DNA from: Pseudonocardia phyllosphaerae
Lineage (GTDB): Bacteria > Actinomycetota > Actinomycetes > Mycobacteriales > Pseudonocardiaceae
Direction of reading: 5' to 3'
Assembly: GCF_046546475.1 (NCBI RefSeq)
Contig: NZ_JBKGXS010000011.1
Location: forward strand, 1 to 64,000
DNA: 64,000 nucleotides
Positions within the stretch are counted from its first letter, which is position 1, and the number at the start of each line of letters is the position of its first letter. A model generated the notes under the pieces. The model did no database searches and was not told the origin of the DNA. It saw only the letters and a program-made list of their open reading frames with translations. Positions 56,093 to 64,000 of the stretch are shown here, piece after piece. The translations under genes and the position numbers were made by a program.

Positions 56093-56380
56093 ATGATGCT
56101 GCAGTGGACCTGGGTGGATGCGGTCGTCGCGCTCCTCCTGGCCGGCACCCTCGCCGGTGTCGCCGCGCTCCTGGGTCGGGTCGTCCCGGCTCGGCACCGG
56201 TCGTCGCCGGTCGGGACCTCCGCCGCGCTGGTCCTCGCCGCCACCGCCACGCTGCTGGTCCACGGACGGCCCACCGCCCAGCTGCTCGCCGTCACCGTCG
56301 CGCTCACCGCGGCCGGGTGCGCCGCCGGGCTGCTCGGTCCGGCGGTACGGGCACAACACACCGGTCGCGGGCATCGCTGA
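56093..56380 (+). CDS. small hydrophobic membrane protein
   Basis: A 95-residue protein with three hydrophobic helices (AVVALLLAGTLAGVAALLGR; GTSAALVLAATATLLV; TAQLLAVTVALTAAGCAAGL). An ATG pair opens the frame at 56093. It lies just before the acetyltransferase gene with a 35-bp gap. No family is recognised. Confidence 0.45.
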   Translation: MMLQWTWVDAVVALLLAGTLAGVAALLGRVVPARHRSSPVGTSAALVLAATATLLVHGRPTAQLLAVTVALTAAGCAAGLLGPAVRAQHTGRGHR

Positions 56381-56415
56381 TACCTTCGGCGCTTCCGTTC
56401 CGGGGGAGGCGCCCG

Positions 56416-56904
56416 ATGATCACCGTTCGGGAGCTCACCCCCGACGACTGGCGAACCTGGCGTGACCTGCGCCTGGCCGCACTCGCCGACGCGCCGTACG
56501 CGTTCCATTCCAGGCTCGAGGACTGGATCGGTGCCGGGGAGTCCGCCTGGCGGGAGCGGCTCGAGGCACCTGGGCGCTACCTGGTCGCCGACCTCGACGG
56601 TCGTCCGTCCGGGATGGCCATCGCGGTCCCGCCGGACGACGAGGGCATCGCCGACCTGCTGTCGCTGTGGGTCGCCCCGCACGCCCGCGGCGAGGGCGCC
56701 AGCGATGCGCTCGTCGCCGCGGTCCTGGAGCGCGCCGCGTGGTGGGGTGCCGACGTGCTGACCCTGCACGTCGTCGTCGGCAACGACTTCGCGTCGGGGC
56801 TGTACCGCAGGCACGGCTTCTCCGACTGCGGCACCATCGCCAGCCCCGACGGGATGGTCGAGATCCGGATGGAACGCGCCGTCCCGACGGCGCGCCCCGC
56901 CTGA
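56416..56904 (+). CDS. GNAT family N-acetyltransferase
   Basis: A 162-residue acetyl-CoA-dependent acetyltransferase: VRELTPDDWRTWRDLRLAAL, ADLLSLWVAPHARGEGASDA with the acetyl-CoA loop (PHARGEGASD), LTLHVVVGNDFASGLYRRHG and FSDCGTI. GGGAGG precedes the ATG. The substrate is unknown. Confidence 0.9.
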   Translation: MITVRELTPDDWRTWRDLRLAALADAPYAFHSRLEDWIGAGESAWRERLEAPGRYLVADLDGRPSGMAIAVPPDDEGIADLLSLWVAPHARGEGASDALVAAVLERAAWWGADVLTLHVVVGNDFASGLYRRHGFSDCGTIASPDGMVEIRMERAVPTARPA

Positions 56905-56930
56905 CCTGCGCGGCCCGGCCTGCGGCGGCC

Positions 56931-57368
56931 TTACTCGGTTCCGGCCGCCTTCGCCCCGCCCGAGGAGTGCCGCCCGTTCGACGACGGGTCGACGCGCTCG
57001 GCCTGCAGCAGGTCCCGGATCTCCTTGAGCAGCTCGACCTCGGTCGGCTCCGCCGGCCCGGACTCCTCGCCGCGCTGGCGCCGCTCCTGGATCGTCTTGA
57101 GCGGCAGCACGACCAGGAAGTAGACGACGGCCGCGGTGATGATGAAGGTGATCACCGAGTTCACGAACGACGACCAGTTGAACGTGACGCCGTCGACGAC
57201 GAAGGCGCCGCCGATCGTCCCGCCGCCGGAGAACAGCTTGATCAGCGGCTCGAGGAACGCCTCGGTGAACGCCGTGACCACCGCGGTGAACGCCGAGCCC
57301 ACGACGACCGCCACGGCCAGGTCGACGACGTTCCCGCGCAGCAGGAAGTCCTTGAAACCCTTGAGCAC
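56931..57368 (-). CDS. mscL: large-conductance mechanosensitive channel
   Basis: A 145-residue channel that opens under membrane tension. FKDFLLRGNVVDLAVAVVVG is the conserved N-terminal helix and first membrane segment, followed by AFTAVVTAFTEAFLEPLIKL, the periplasmic loop, and the second segment FVNSVITFIITAAVVYFLVV, then LLKEIRDLL in the cytoplasmic bundle. Slightly longer at the C-terminus than the E. coli protein (136). The GTG at 57368 is used. Confidence 0.95.
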   Translation of the reverse strand: MLKGFKDFLLRGNVVDLAVAVVVGSAFTAVVTAFTEAFLEPLIKLFSGGGTIGGAFVVDGVTFNWSSFVNSVITFIITAAVVYFLVVLPLKTIQERRQRGEESGPAEPTEVELLKEIRDLLQAERVDPSSNGRHSSGGAKAAGTE

Positions 57369-57528
57369 GCTGCCCCCTCGTCTCACATCCGGGCGGTCGA
57401 TCCGCCCGGTCGCAGGGGCAGCCTGGCAGGCCCCACGGCCGGTCCGCACCCCACGCGCCGGGCGAACGTCGTCACATCCGCCCAGCGCAGCAGCCGTCCG
57501 AGCCGGACGGCCCGGTAGGGGAGCCGGA

Positions 57529-58599
57529 TCAGCGACGGCCGGTGCGGACCGCGTCGGCGAGGGTGCCCAGCAGCTCGTCGGTGGTGCCCCAGGACAGGCA
57601 CGCGTCGGTGACCGACTGCCCGCGCACCATGTCCGGGCCCAGCTCCTGGCGCCCGGCCTCGAGGAAGCTCTCCATCATCAGCCCGGTGACGGCTTGCTCG
57701 CCGGCGCCGATCCGCTCGGCCAGCTCGCGTACGACCCCGGCCTGGCGGACGTGGTCCTTGCCGCTGTTGCCGTGGCTGGCGTCGACGACGACCCGCTCCG
57801 GCATCCCGGCCGCGCGCAGGCTCTCGCGCACGGCCTCGACGTCGGCGGCGGAGTAGTTCGGCCGCGCCCCGCCCCGCAGGATGACGTGGGTGTCCGGGTT
57901 GCCGGTGGTGGTCACCAGCCCGGCGAGGCCGTCGTTGTTGACGCCCATGAACACGTGCGACGCCGCCGCGGCACGCATGCCGTCGACGGCGGCGCGGACG
58001 TCGCCGTCGGTCGCGTTCTTGATCCCGACCGGCATCGACAGGCCGCTGACCAGCTGGCGGTGCACCTGGCTCTCCGCGGTCCGCGCGCCGATCGCGCCCC
58101 AGGTGACGACGTCGGCGATGAACTGCGGGGTGATCGGGTCGAGGAACTCGCACCCCACCGGCAGTCCGAGCGCGGAGATGTCGAGCAGCAGCCGGCGTGC
58201 GGTGCGCAGTCCGCGGTTGACGTCGAACGTGCCGTCCAGGCCCGGGTCGTTGATCAGGCCCTTCCAGCCGACCGTCGTGCGCGGCTTCTCGAAGTAGGTC
58301 CGCATGACCACGCACAGCTCGCCGGAGAGCTCCTCGGCGCGCGCGGCGAGGCGGTGGGCGTAGTCCAGTGCGGCGTCCGGGTCGTGCACCGAGCACGGGC
58401 CGACGACGACCAGCAGGCGGTCGTCGTCGCCGTCGAGGATGCGGGTGACCTCGTCGCGGCCGCGCAGAACGGTGCCGGCGACGTCGCCGGTCACCGGCTG
58501 GTCGTGCTTGAGCAGGGCCGGGGAGATCAGCGGCGCGATGCGCCCGATCCGGGTGTCGTCGAGCGGGGTGTCGATCAGCGGGGCGGTGGAGGTACTCAT
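57529..58599 (-). CDS. aroG: class I DAHP synthase (3-deoxy-7-phosphoheptulonate synthase)
   Basis: A 356-residue AroF/G/H-type enzyme, the first step of aromatic amino acid synthesis. Motifs are LLVVVGPCSVHDPDAALDYA, MRTYFEKPRTTVGWKGLIND, GLPVGCEFLDPITPQFIADV, ESQVHRQLVSGLSMPVGIKN, ASHVFMGVNNDGLAGLVTTT and VVDASHGNSGKDH. Many actinobacteria use the unrelated class II enzyme, so this may be a second isozyme. An 86-bp leader behind an aromatic-rich mini-ORF suggests attenuation. The ATG at 58599 follows AAAGGA. Confidence 0.94.
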   Translation of the reverse strand: MSTSTAPLIDTPLDDTRIGRIAPLISPALLKHDQPVTGDVAGTVLRGRDEVTRILDGDDDRLLVVVGPCSVHDPDAALDYAHRLAARAEELSGELCVVMRTYFEKPRTTVGWKGLINDPGLDGTFDVNRGLRTARRLLLDISALGLPVGCEFLDPITPQFIADVVTWGAIGARTAESQVHRQLVSGLSMPVGIKNATDGDVRAAVDGMRAAAASHVFMGVNNDGLAGLVTTTGNPDTHVILRGGARPNYSAADVEAVRESLRAAGMPERVVVDASHGNSGKDHVRQAGVVRELAERIGAGEQAVTGLMMESFLEAGRQELGPDMVRGQSVTDACLSWGTTDELLGTLADAVRTGRR

Positions 58600-58684
58600 C
58601 GGGGTCGGTGGTCCTTTCCCGGCCGGACCGACCCGTGTCACCTGCCCCGAGCCGGTCCGAGATGCCGGCTGGTGGGGATGGAGG
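58600..58684 (-). promoter_or_regulatory. aroG leader hairpins, one covering the ribosome site
   Basis: On the minus strand GGTCGGTCC (58625-58633) can pair with GGACC-ACC-GACC (58603-58614), hiding the AAAGGA ribosome site of aroG. Upstream AGCCGG/CCGGCT can form a competing stem, and similar GCCGGC arms lie within the mini-ORF. No U-run is seen, so control of translation is likelier than of termination. Confidence 0.5.
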
Positions 58685-58756
58685 TCAGCGCGCGGTCACG
58701 CCGGCCGACCCATCCCGGGCCGGCTCGCGAAACCAGTAGTAGAAGGCGCGCAGCAC
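58685..58756 (-). CDS. aromatic-rich leader peptide of aroG
   Basis: A 23-codon ORF from GTG 58756, reading MLRAFYYWFREPARDGSAGV followed by TAR and a TGA. Codons 5-9 are Phe-Tyr-Tyr-Trp-Phe, exactly the amino acids made from the DAHP pathway. Its stop is 86 nt before the DAHP synthase start. This is the layout of an amino-acid attenuator: ribosome stalling when charged aromatic tRNAs are low would change folding of the leader. The ribosome site is weak (CGGGA). Confidence 0.7.
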   Translation of the reverse strand: MLRAFYYWFREPARDGSAGVTAR

Positions 58757-58819
58757 ATCCCGACCGTACCACCCGCTCGCGCGGCCCCGCGGCGCACGCG
58801 GACGTGGTACGACCGGAAC

Positions 58820-59632
58820 ATGCGGATCGCGCTGGCCCAGATCTCGTCCACCCCCGACCCCGCGGCGAACCTCGTCGAGGTCCGGAAGCGGACCACCGAG
58901 GCCGCCGAGTCCGGGGCGCGGCTGGTGGTGTTCCCCGAGGCCACGCAGTGCTGCTTCGGGGTCCCGCTCGGCCCGGTCGCCGAGTCCCTGGACGGCGCCT
59001 GGGCGTCGGAGGTGCGGGCGATCGCGGCCGAGGCCGGCGTCACCGTCGTCGTGGGCATGTTCACCCCCGCCGACGACGGGCGCGTGGCCAACACCCTGCT
59101 CGTCACCGGGGCCGGGGTGGAGACCAGCTACGACAAGATCCATCTCTACGACGCGTTCGGTTTCGCCGAGTCCGACACCGTCGCGGCGGGGTCCGAGCCG
59201 GTCGTCGTCGAGGTCCCCGACGCCGAGGGCCCCGGCACCGATCCGGTCGTCGTCGGCCTCTCGACCTGCTACGACGTCCGGTTCCCGGGGCTCTACCAGC
59301 GCCTCGCCGACGACGGTGCGACCGTGCTGCTGGTGCCGGCGTCCTGGGGAGCGGGGCCGGGCAAGCGGGCGCAGTGGGAGGTGCTGGTGCGGGCACGTGC
59401 CCTGGACACCGGCACCTACGTCGTCGCCTGCGACCAGGCCGACCCGACCACGGCCGGGCGTGAGCACGGCAAGGGTCCGACCGGCATCGGGTTCTCGGCG
59501 GTCACCGGGCCGCGCGGCGAGGTGGTCGCGTCGCTGGGCGCGGAGCCGGGCCTGCTGGTCGTCGACGTCGACCCGGCGTCGGTGGCCGACGTGCGAGCCC
59601 AGCTGCCGGTGCTGAGCAACCGGCGGTTCTGA
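58820..59632 (+). CDS. carbon-nitrogen hydrolase (nitrilase superfamily)
   Basis: A 270-residue amidase-like enzyme with the complete catalytic triad: Glu in RLVVFPEATQCCFG, Lys in SYDKIHLYDAFGFAESD, Cys in GLSTCYDVRFPGLYQRLADD, and VLLVPASWGAGPGKRAQWEV. The motifs fit the Nit1/Nit2-type branch that includes deaminated glutathione amidases and omega-amidases. It is divergent from the aroG leader. The substrate is not defined. Confidence 0.9.
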   Translation: MRIALAQISSTPDPAANLVEVRKRTTEAAESGARLVVFPEATQCCFGVPLGPVAESLDGAWASEVRAIAAEAGVTVVVGMFTPADDGRVANTLLVTGAGVETSYDKIHLYDAFGFAESDTVAAGSEPVVVEVPDAEGPGTDPVVVGLSTCYDVRFPGLYQRLADDGATVLLVPASWGAGPGKRAQWEVLVRARALDTGTYVVACDQADPTTAGREHGKGPTGIGFSAVTGPRGEVVASLGAEPGLLVVDVDPASVADVRAQLPVLSNRRF

Positions 59633-59660
59633 GGCCCATCGGGCCGCGCGTGGGGGTGGG

Positions 59661-59966
59661 TCAGCTGCCGCCTGCGGAGGTGATCCGATCGCTGATCTGC
59701 CCGGCGAGCTCGGTGTCCTTGGCGGTCAGCCCGCCCTCGGAGTGCGTGGAGAGCCGGAACGTCAGCGTGTTGTAGCGGATGTCGATGTCCGGGTGGTGGT
59801 CGGCGGCCTCGGCGTCGTCGGCGACCCGGTCCACGACGGACACGGCGGCGCCGAAGTCGGGCAGCTTCGCGGTGCGGACGATCGAGTCCCCGTCGCGGTC
59901 CCAGCCGGGCAGGCGGTCCAGGGCGTCGCGGACCTCGTCGTCGGTGAGCAGGGTTGTGGTGGCCAT
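59661..59966 (-). CDS. 4a-hydroxytetrahydrobiopterin dehydratase (PCD/DCoH family)
   Basis: A 101-residue protein: LLTDDEVRDALDRLPGWDRD, IVRTAKLPDFGAAVSVVDRV, AEAADHHPDIDIRYNTLTFR and LSTHSEGGLTAKDTELAGQI. The HHPD motif with the following His supplies the catalytic residues. It recycles pterin cofactors after aromatic hydroxylation. No hydroxylase lies nearby. Confidence 0.93.
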   Translation of the reverse strand: MATTTLLTDDEVRDALDRLPGWDRDGDSIVRTAKLPDFGAAVSVVDRVADDAEAADHHPDIDIRYNTLTFRLSTHSEGGLTAKDTELAGQISDRITSAGGS

Positions 59967-60046
59967 GGGCCCATCGTCGCGCAGCGGCGCCGATGGTGTC
60001 TGCTGGAACCCGATCCTCGGCGTGGCGGCCGGGGCCTGCGGGCCGG

Positions 60047-60819
60047 TCAGCCGTCGTGGCGGGCGAGCAGGTAGGCGGCCAGTCCCAGCCCGGCCACGGC
60101 GAACCCGGCAGCGCGCAGCGTCGTCGAGCCGGCCGCGGACAGTCCGACCGAGCTCCGGCAGACCTGGGCCATGACCTCGGTCCAGTGCCCCGTGGGCAGC
60201 AGCGGTGCCATCGGCCGCCACAGCATCCCGGCCAGCGGCGCGATCGTGACCACGACGAGCCCGGACGCCACCGCCGCCGTCGGACGGCGGGTGGCGGCGG
60301 AGACCGCGAGCACCCCCGCCCCCAGTGCGGCGAGCTGCCCGGTCAGCCACAGCGCGGTGAGCATCCCCCGCCCGAGTGTCCCGGCCGTCCCCATCGGGCC
60401 GGGTCCGAGCACCAGCAGCCCCGCGATCAGCGCGGCGACGGTCAGGATCGTGGCGGCCAGCGCGGCCGTGGCGACGACCGCGCCGGTCTTGAGCACCAGC
60501 AACCGGGTCACACCGACCGGGGCGAGGCGCAGCAGGTCCAGGGTCCCGCGGGCACGTTCCGCGGCCAGGGCGTCGGCGGCGACGAGCACCACGGGCAGCC
60601 CCGCGGAGAACGCGGCGAGCTCGGACGCCGACACCATCAGCACCCCGATCGCGTGCGTCTCGGTCTCGTCCATCCGGAGCATCCCGATGGCGACCAGGAC
60701 CGGCAGCAGCGCGGTGGCCCCGAGGACGACGACGGTGCGCGGGCGGGTCAGCGCGAGGGTCAGCTCGGCGCCCAGCATCCGGCCCAGCGGCGCGACGACC
60801 GGGCGGCGCAGCGGGGCGG

Positions 60820-60823
<4 letters not shown>
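60047..60823 (-). CDS. ABC exporter permease subunit
   Basis: A 258-residue membrane protein with six helices of the ABC-2 type: LALTRPRTVVVLGATALLPV, ELAAFSAGLPVVLVAADALA, ERARGTLDLLRLAPVGVTRL (the conserved cytoplasmic ABC-2 motif), LTVAALIAGLLVLGPG and later segments. The GTG at 60823 overlaps the stop of the ATPase gene as GTGA. Cargo unknown. Confidence 0.85.
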
Positions 60824-61875
<1,052 letters not shown>

Positions 61876-61895
61876 GACGACCAGCCTGAACGGCG

Positions 61896-62783
61896 GTGCG
61901 CGTGAGCGTGGGCGTTTCGCAGGACTCGTGGCCGGCGCTGATCGGCGAGGATCGGCGCGTGCCGGTGTGCAGCCTCGACCACCACGTCCCCGGACCACCG
62001 CGCCTCGTCGCGGGGGTGCTGCGCGAGACGACGACCGCGACGACGGCCGTCGCCCGCCTCGGAGCCCGGCTGCGCGCGCCGGCCGCGCTGCTCGTCGCGG
62101 GCGACGAGGTGACGATCACCCTGCCCGGGCGGGTGCTGACCGTCCGGACCCGGATCACCGACGCCGGCGTCGACGGCCTGGTGTCCGAACGCGCGGCCGG
62201 CCCGGTCGCGGTGCTGCGGCACGTCACCCGGATCGCGCCCGACGGGCACGGCACCCGGGTCCACGACGAGATCACCTGGGAGCCGCCGCTGGGGATGCTC
62301 GGCAGGCTGTCCGACCCGGTGCTGCGGCCCTTCGCCCGGCGGTTGCTGGTCGTCCGCCGCGACGCCCTCGCCGGCCGGGTCGCCGAGCTAGCCGCGGCGC
62401 CTGCGGTGGTCGGCGCGGCGGTCGTGCGCGACGGGCGGCTGCTGGTCGCCCAGCGCTCCTACCCGCCCGAGCTGGCCGGGCGCTGGGAGCTGCCCGGGGG
62501 CGGGGTCGAGGCGGGGGAGAGCGAGGCCGGGGCACTGCGCCGGGAGCTGTTCGAGGAGCTCGGCGCGCACGTGCGGGCCGGGGCGCGGGTCGGTACGGAC
62601 CTGCCGATCGGACGCCGGGTGCTGCGCATCCACCGCGCCGAGCTCGAACCGGGATCGCCGGAACCCGAGGCGCGCGAGCACCGGGAGCTGCGCTGGGTGG
62701 GGCCCGCCGAGGTCGCGACGCTGGGCTGGCTCGACGCCGACCGCGCCGTCCTCGCCGAGCTGGTCGACCTTCTCCGTCCTTGA
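61896..62783 (+). CDS. SRPBCC-like domain fused to Nudix hydrolase
   Basis: A 295-residue two-domain protein. Residues about 20-160 look like an SRPBCC ligand-binding fold (RVPVCSLDHHVPGPPRLVAG, LRHVTRIAPDGHGTRVHDEI, TWEPPLGMLGRLSDPVLRPF). Residues about 165-290 are a MutT-like Nudix domain with an intact Nudix box: GGGVEAGESEAGALRRELFE followed by ELGA. It probably hydrolyses a nucleoside diphosphate-linked compound. The fusion is unusual. The start is a GTG at 61896; other in-frame GTGs follow closely. Confidence 0.8.
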   Translation: MRVSVGVSQDSWPALIGEDRRVPVCSLDHHVPGPPRLVAGVLRETTTATTAVARLGARLRAPAALLVAGDEVTITLPGRVLTVRTRITDAGVDGLVSERAAGPVAVLRHVTRIAPDGHGTRVHDEITWEPPLGMLGRLSDPVLRPFARRLLVVRRDALAGRVAELAAAPAVVGAAVVRDGRLLVAQRSYPPELAGRWELPGGGVEAGESEAGALRRELFEELGAHVRAGARVGTDLPIGRRVLRIHRAELEPGSPEPEAREHRELRWVGPAEVATLGWLDADRAVLAELVDLLRP

Positions 62784-62829
62784 TCCACTTCGGGGCGGCG
62801 TTCCGGCGCCGGTGAGGCGCCGGCCTGGC

Positions 62830-62924
62830 GCTTTGCTCTGCTCACCTCCACGCATCACCCCTGGTCGGTGCCATCCGGACCCGACCTGAGCAGCCCTGAT
62901 GCGTAGAGGTGAGCAGAGCAAAGC
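62830..62924. repeat. inverted pair of the dispersed repeat (BIME-like element)
   Basis: A 28-bp arm at 62830-62857 and its inverted copy at 62897-62924 match at 27 of 28 positions and are separated by 39 bp. Each arm contains the core GGTGAGCAGAGC and the TGATGCGTRGA extension, plus AAAGC outside. The transcript would form a long stem. It lies in the 310-bp gap after the Nudix gene. Confidence 0.88.
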
Positions 62925-62990
62925 GGGGCTCACCGCGGGTCCCGGGCAGTGGCGCGGCACCGGCCCGACCGCGCCCGATGATCAACCGCG

Positions 62991-63018
62991 CCGCGGCTCT
63001 GCTCACCGATACGCACCG
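62991..63018 (-). repeat. third nearby repeat copy flanked by CCGCGG
   Basis: The core GCTCTGCTCACC at 62996-63007 is followed by GATACGCA, a variant of the extension, and flanked on both sides by CCGCGG. It is the third copy within 200 bp. Confidence 0.7.
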
Positions 63019-63093
63019 CGGCGGAGCGTGCCCGACCGGCGATCTCGGTAGAACCACCGACACCGGCGAGGGAGCCGGTGACGTCCAAGCCAC

Positions 63094-64000
63094 ATGACAG
63101 CTGCAGCGGCCTCAGCGGCCCCCGCCACGACCGCCCCCGGCGACCCGACCGCGGGTCTCGTCGAGCGCCAGCACGGGCTGGTCACCCGCGCCCAGGCGCT
63201 CGGCGCCGGCCTGTCGCCGGACGCGATCGACCGCCGGCTCGCCACGCGGCGCTGGGTGCCGGTGCATCCGCGGGTCTACCGGGAGGCGAGCCACCCGGCA
63301 GGCGACGAGCAGCGGGTCCGGGCCGCGGTGCTGTGGGCCGGGGACGGCGCGGTGCTCTGCGGTGCCGCGGCGGTGTGGTGGCACGGGCTGCTCGAGCACG
63401 CTCCGGGCGGCCCGGGGGCCGTGACGGCGGTCGGGGTGACCGTGCCGCGCCGGCGGGCGCCGCGGCCGCGTGCCGGGGTCGTCGTCCGGCGGCGGGAGCT
63501 GGACCCGGCCGACGTCGTCGAGCACCGGGGTGTGCTGGTCACCGCGCCGGCGTTGTCGGTGCTCGAGGCGTGCACCGAGCTGCCCGAGGCCGCGGCGACG
63601 GCGCTGCTGCAGCGGGTGCTGACCCGGCCCGGGGCGCTGCCCGCGCTGCTGGCCGCGCAGGTCCGCAACCTCGGCGCGCACGGCAGCGGACCGTCCGGGC
63701 GGCTGCTCACCGCCGTCGTCCGGCGCTCCGGCGTGGCCGCACTGGTCCGGCTGCGAGGGGCGCTGACCGAGGCGGGTGTCGGCGGCTGGACGTGCGGGCA
63801 CGACGTCGCCGGCGTGGTGCCGGCGCTGGCGTTCCCGCGGGCCCGGCTGGCGGTGGAGTTCCACGGCGCCACGGACGAGGAGTCGACGGCGTGGCGGCGC
63901 GGGGTGCTGCGTCGGCACGGCTGGCGGGTGCTCACCCTCGACCCGGCGGACCCGGCCCACCGGCCGGCGCAGGTGCTCGCCGCGGTGCGGTTCGCGGTCG
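63094..64000 (+). CDS. AbiEi-like winged-helix protein with nuclease-like C-terminus, cut by window edge
   Basis: The first 302 residues of a protein that runs out of the window. Residues about 23-75 (ERQHGLVTRAQALGAGLSPD, IDRRLATRRWVPVHPRVYRE) match the AbiEi-type winged-helix antitoxin domain common in actinobacteria. The visible end (RARLAVEFHGATDEESTAWR, RGVLRRHGWRVLTL) resembles the Vsr/DUF559 endonuclease-like fold often joined to it. No AbiEii-type toxin is seen upstream. The ATG at 63094 is the likely start, with a weak ribosome site. Function as an antitoxin or regulator is inferred. Confidence 0.7.
   Translation, partial: MTAAAASAAPATTAPGDPTAGLVERQHGLVTRAQALGAGLSPDAIDRRLATRRWVPVHPRVYREASHPAGDEQRVRAAVLWAGDGAVLCGAAAVWWHGLLEHAPGGPGAVTAVGVTVPRRRAPRPRAGVVVRRRELDPADVVEHRGVLVTAPALSVLEACTELPEAAATALLQRVLTRPGALPALLAAQVRNLGAHGSGPSGRLLTAVVRRSGVAALVRLRGALTEAGVGGWTCGHDVAGVVPALAFPRARLAVEFHGATDEESTAWRRGVLRRHGWRVLTLDPADPAHRPAQVLAAVRFAV

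Overview
The window is very GC-rich actinobacterial chromosome, read here as Pseudonocardiaceae and most likely Pseudonocardia. Supporting signs are mycothiol chemistry (mca), a proteasome-type beta subunit, a DUF397 gene, a lipid-droplet-associated protein, frequent GTG starts and many ATGA/GTGA gene overlaps. Its backbone follows a gene order known from Mycobacterium tuberculosis (fadA3, cbs, metB, greA, mca, Rv1083, Rv1084, Rv1085c, Rv1086, phoH2, fum, glpX, Rv1100, xseB, xseA, Rv1109c, ispH, Rv1111c, ychF). Lineage-specific genes are placed between these anchors.

Layout. 1-6.4 kb: accessory and regulatory genes (cut DUF222 gene, TetR with two operators, GrpB, an orphan proteasome beta subunit, nitronate monooxygenase, DUF397, small membrane proteins, a Bax-inhibitor-like protein). 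6.5-19.3 kb: DUF2267, thiolase, the transsulfuration pair cbs/metB, threonine dehydratase, greA, mca and its two classical followers, a hemolysin-III-like protein and a Z-prenyl synthase. 19.4-21.2 kb: two paralogous secreted proteins sharing promoter and leader. 21.4-37.8 kb: a metalloprotease-like gene, phoH2, guaB1, GntR, DNA ligase B, a degenerate EAL/CBS protein, fum, glpX, DUF4245, xseAB, a lipid-droplet protein, ispH and a DUF6542-type protein. 37.8-46.3 kb: rmuC, two DUF4232 secreted proteins, an ogt/ada-alkA repair operon, a two-component system and ychF.

46.3-50.6 kb is an accessory patch behind ychF. The 3' end of ychF is duplicated about 1.3 kb downstream, and the patch holds whole and broken toxin-antitoxin genes (frameshifted higB, higA, YoeB remnant, truncated VapC and Phd), a HIT protein, and a TetR/TMEM175 pair. 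50.6-64 kb: a hydrolase, DHFR-like and OsmC proteins, a HelD-type helicase, mscL, a DAHP synthase preceded by an aromatic-rich leader peptide, a nitrilase-family hydrolase, pterin dehydratase, an ABC exporter, an SRPBCC-Nudix fusion and the start of an AbiEi-like gene.

The most unusual signal is a dispersed 12-mer, GGTGAGCAGAGC, seen 14 times. It lies between genes, where two copies form a long inverted repeat, and in frame inside genes as Gly-Glu-Gln-Ser. It looks like a REP/BIME-like or protein-coding palindromic element. Other strong signals are the aroG attenuator, the ychF 3' duplication, an iron-box-like site before fum, and a terminator-like hairpin in the greA leader. All calls come from reading the sequence; no database search was run.
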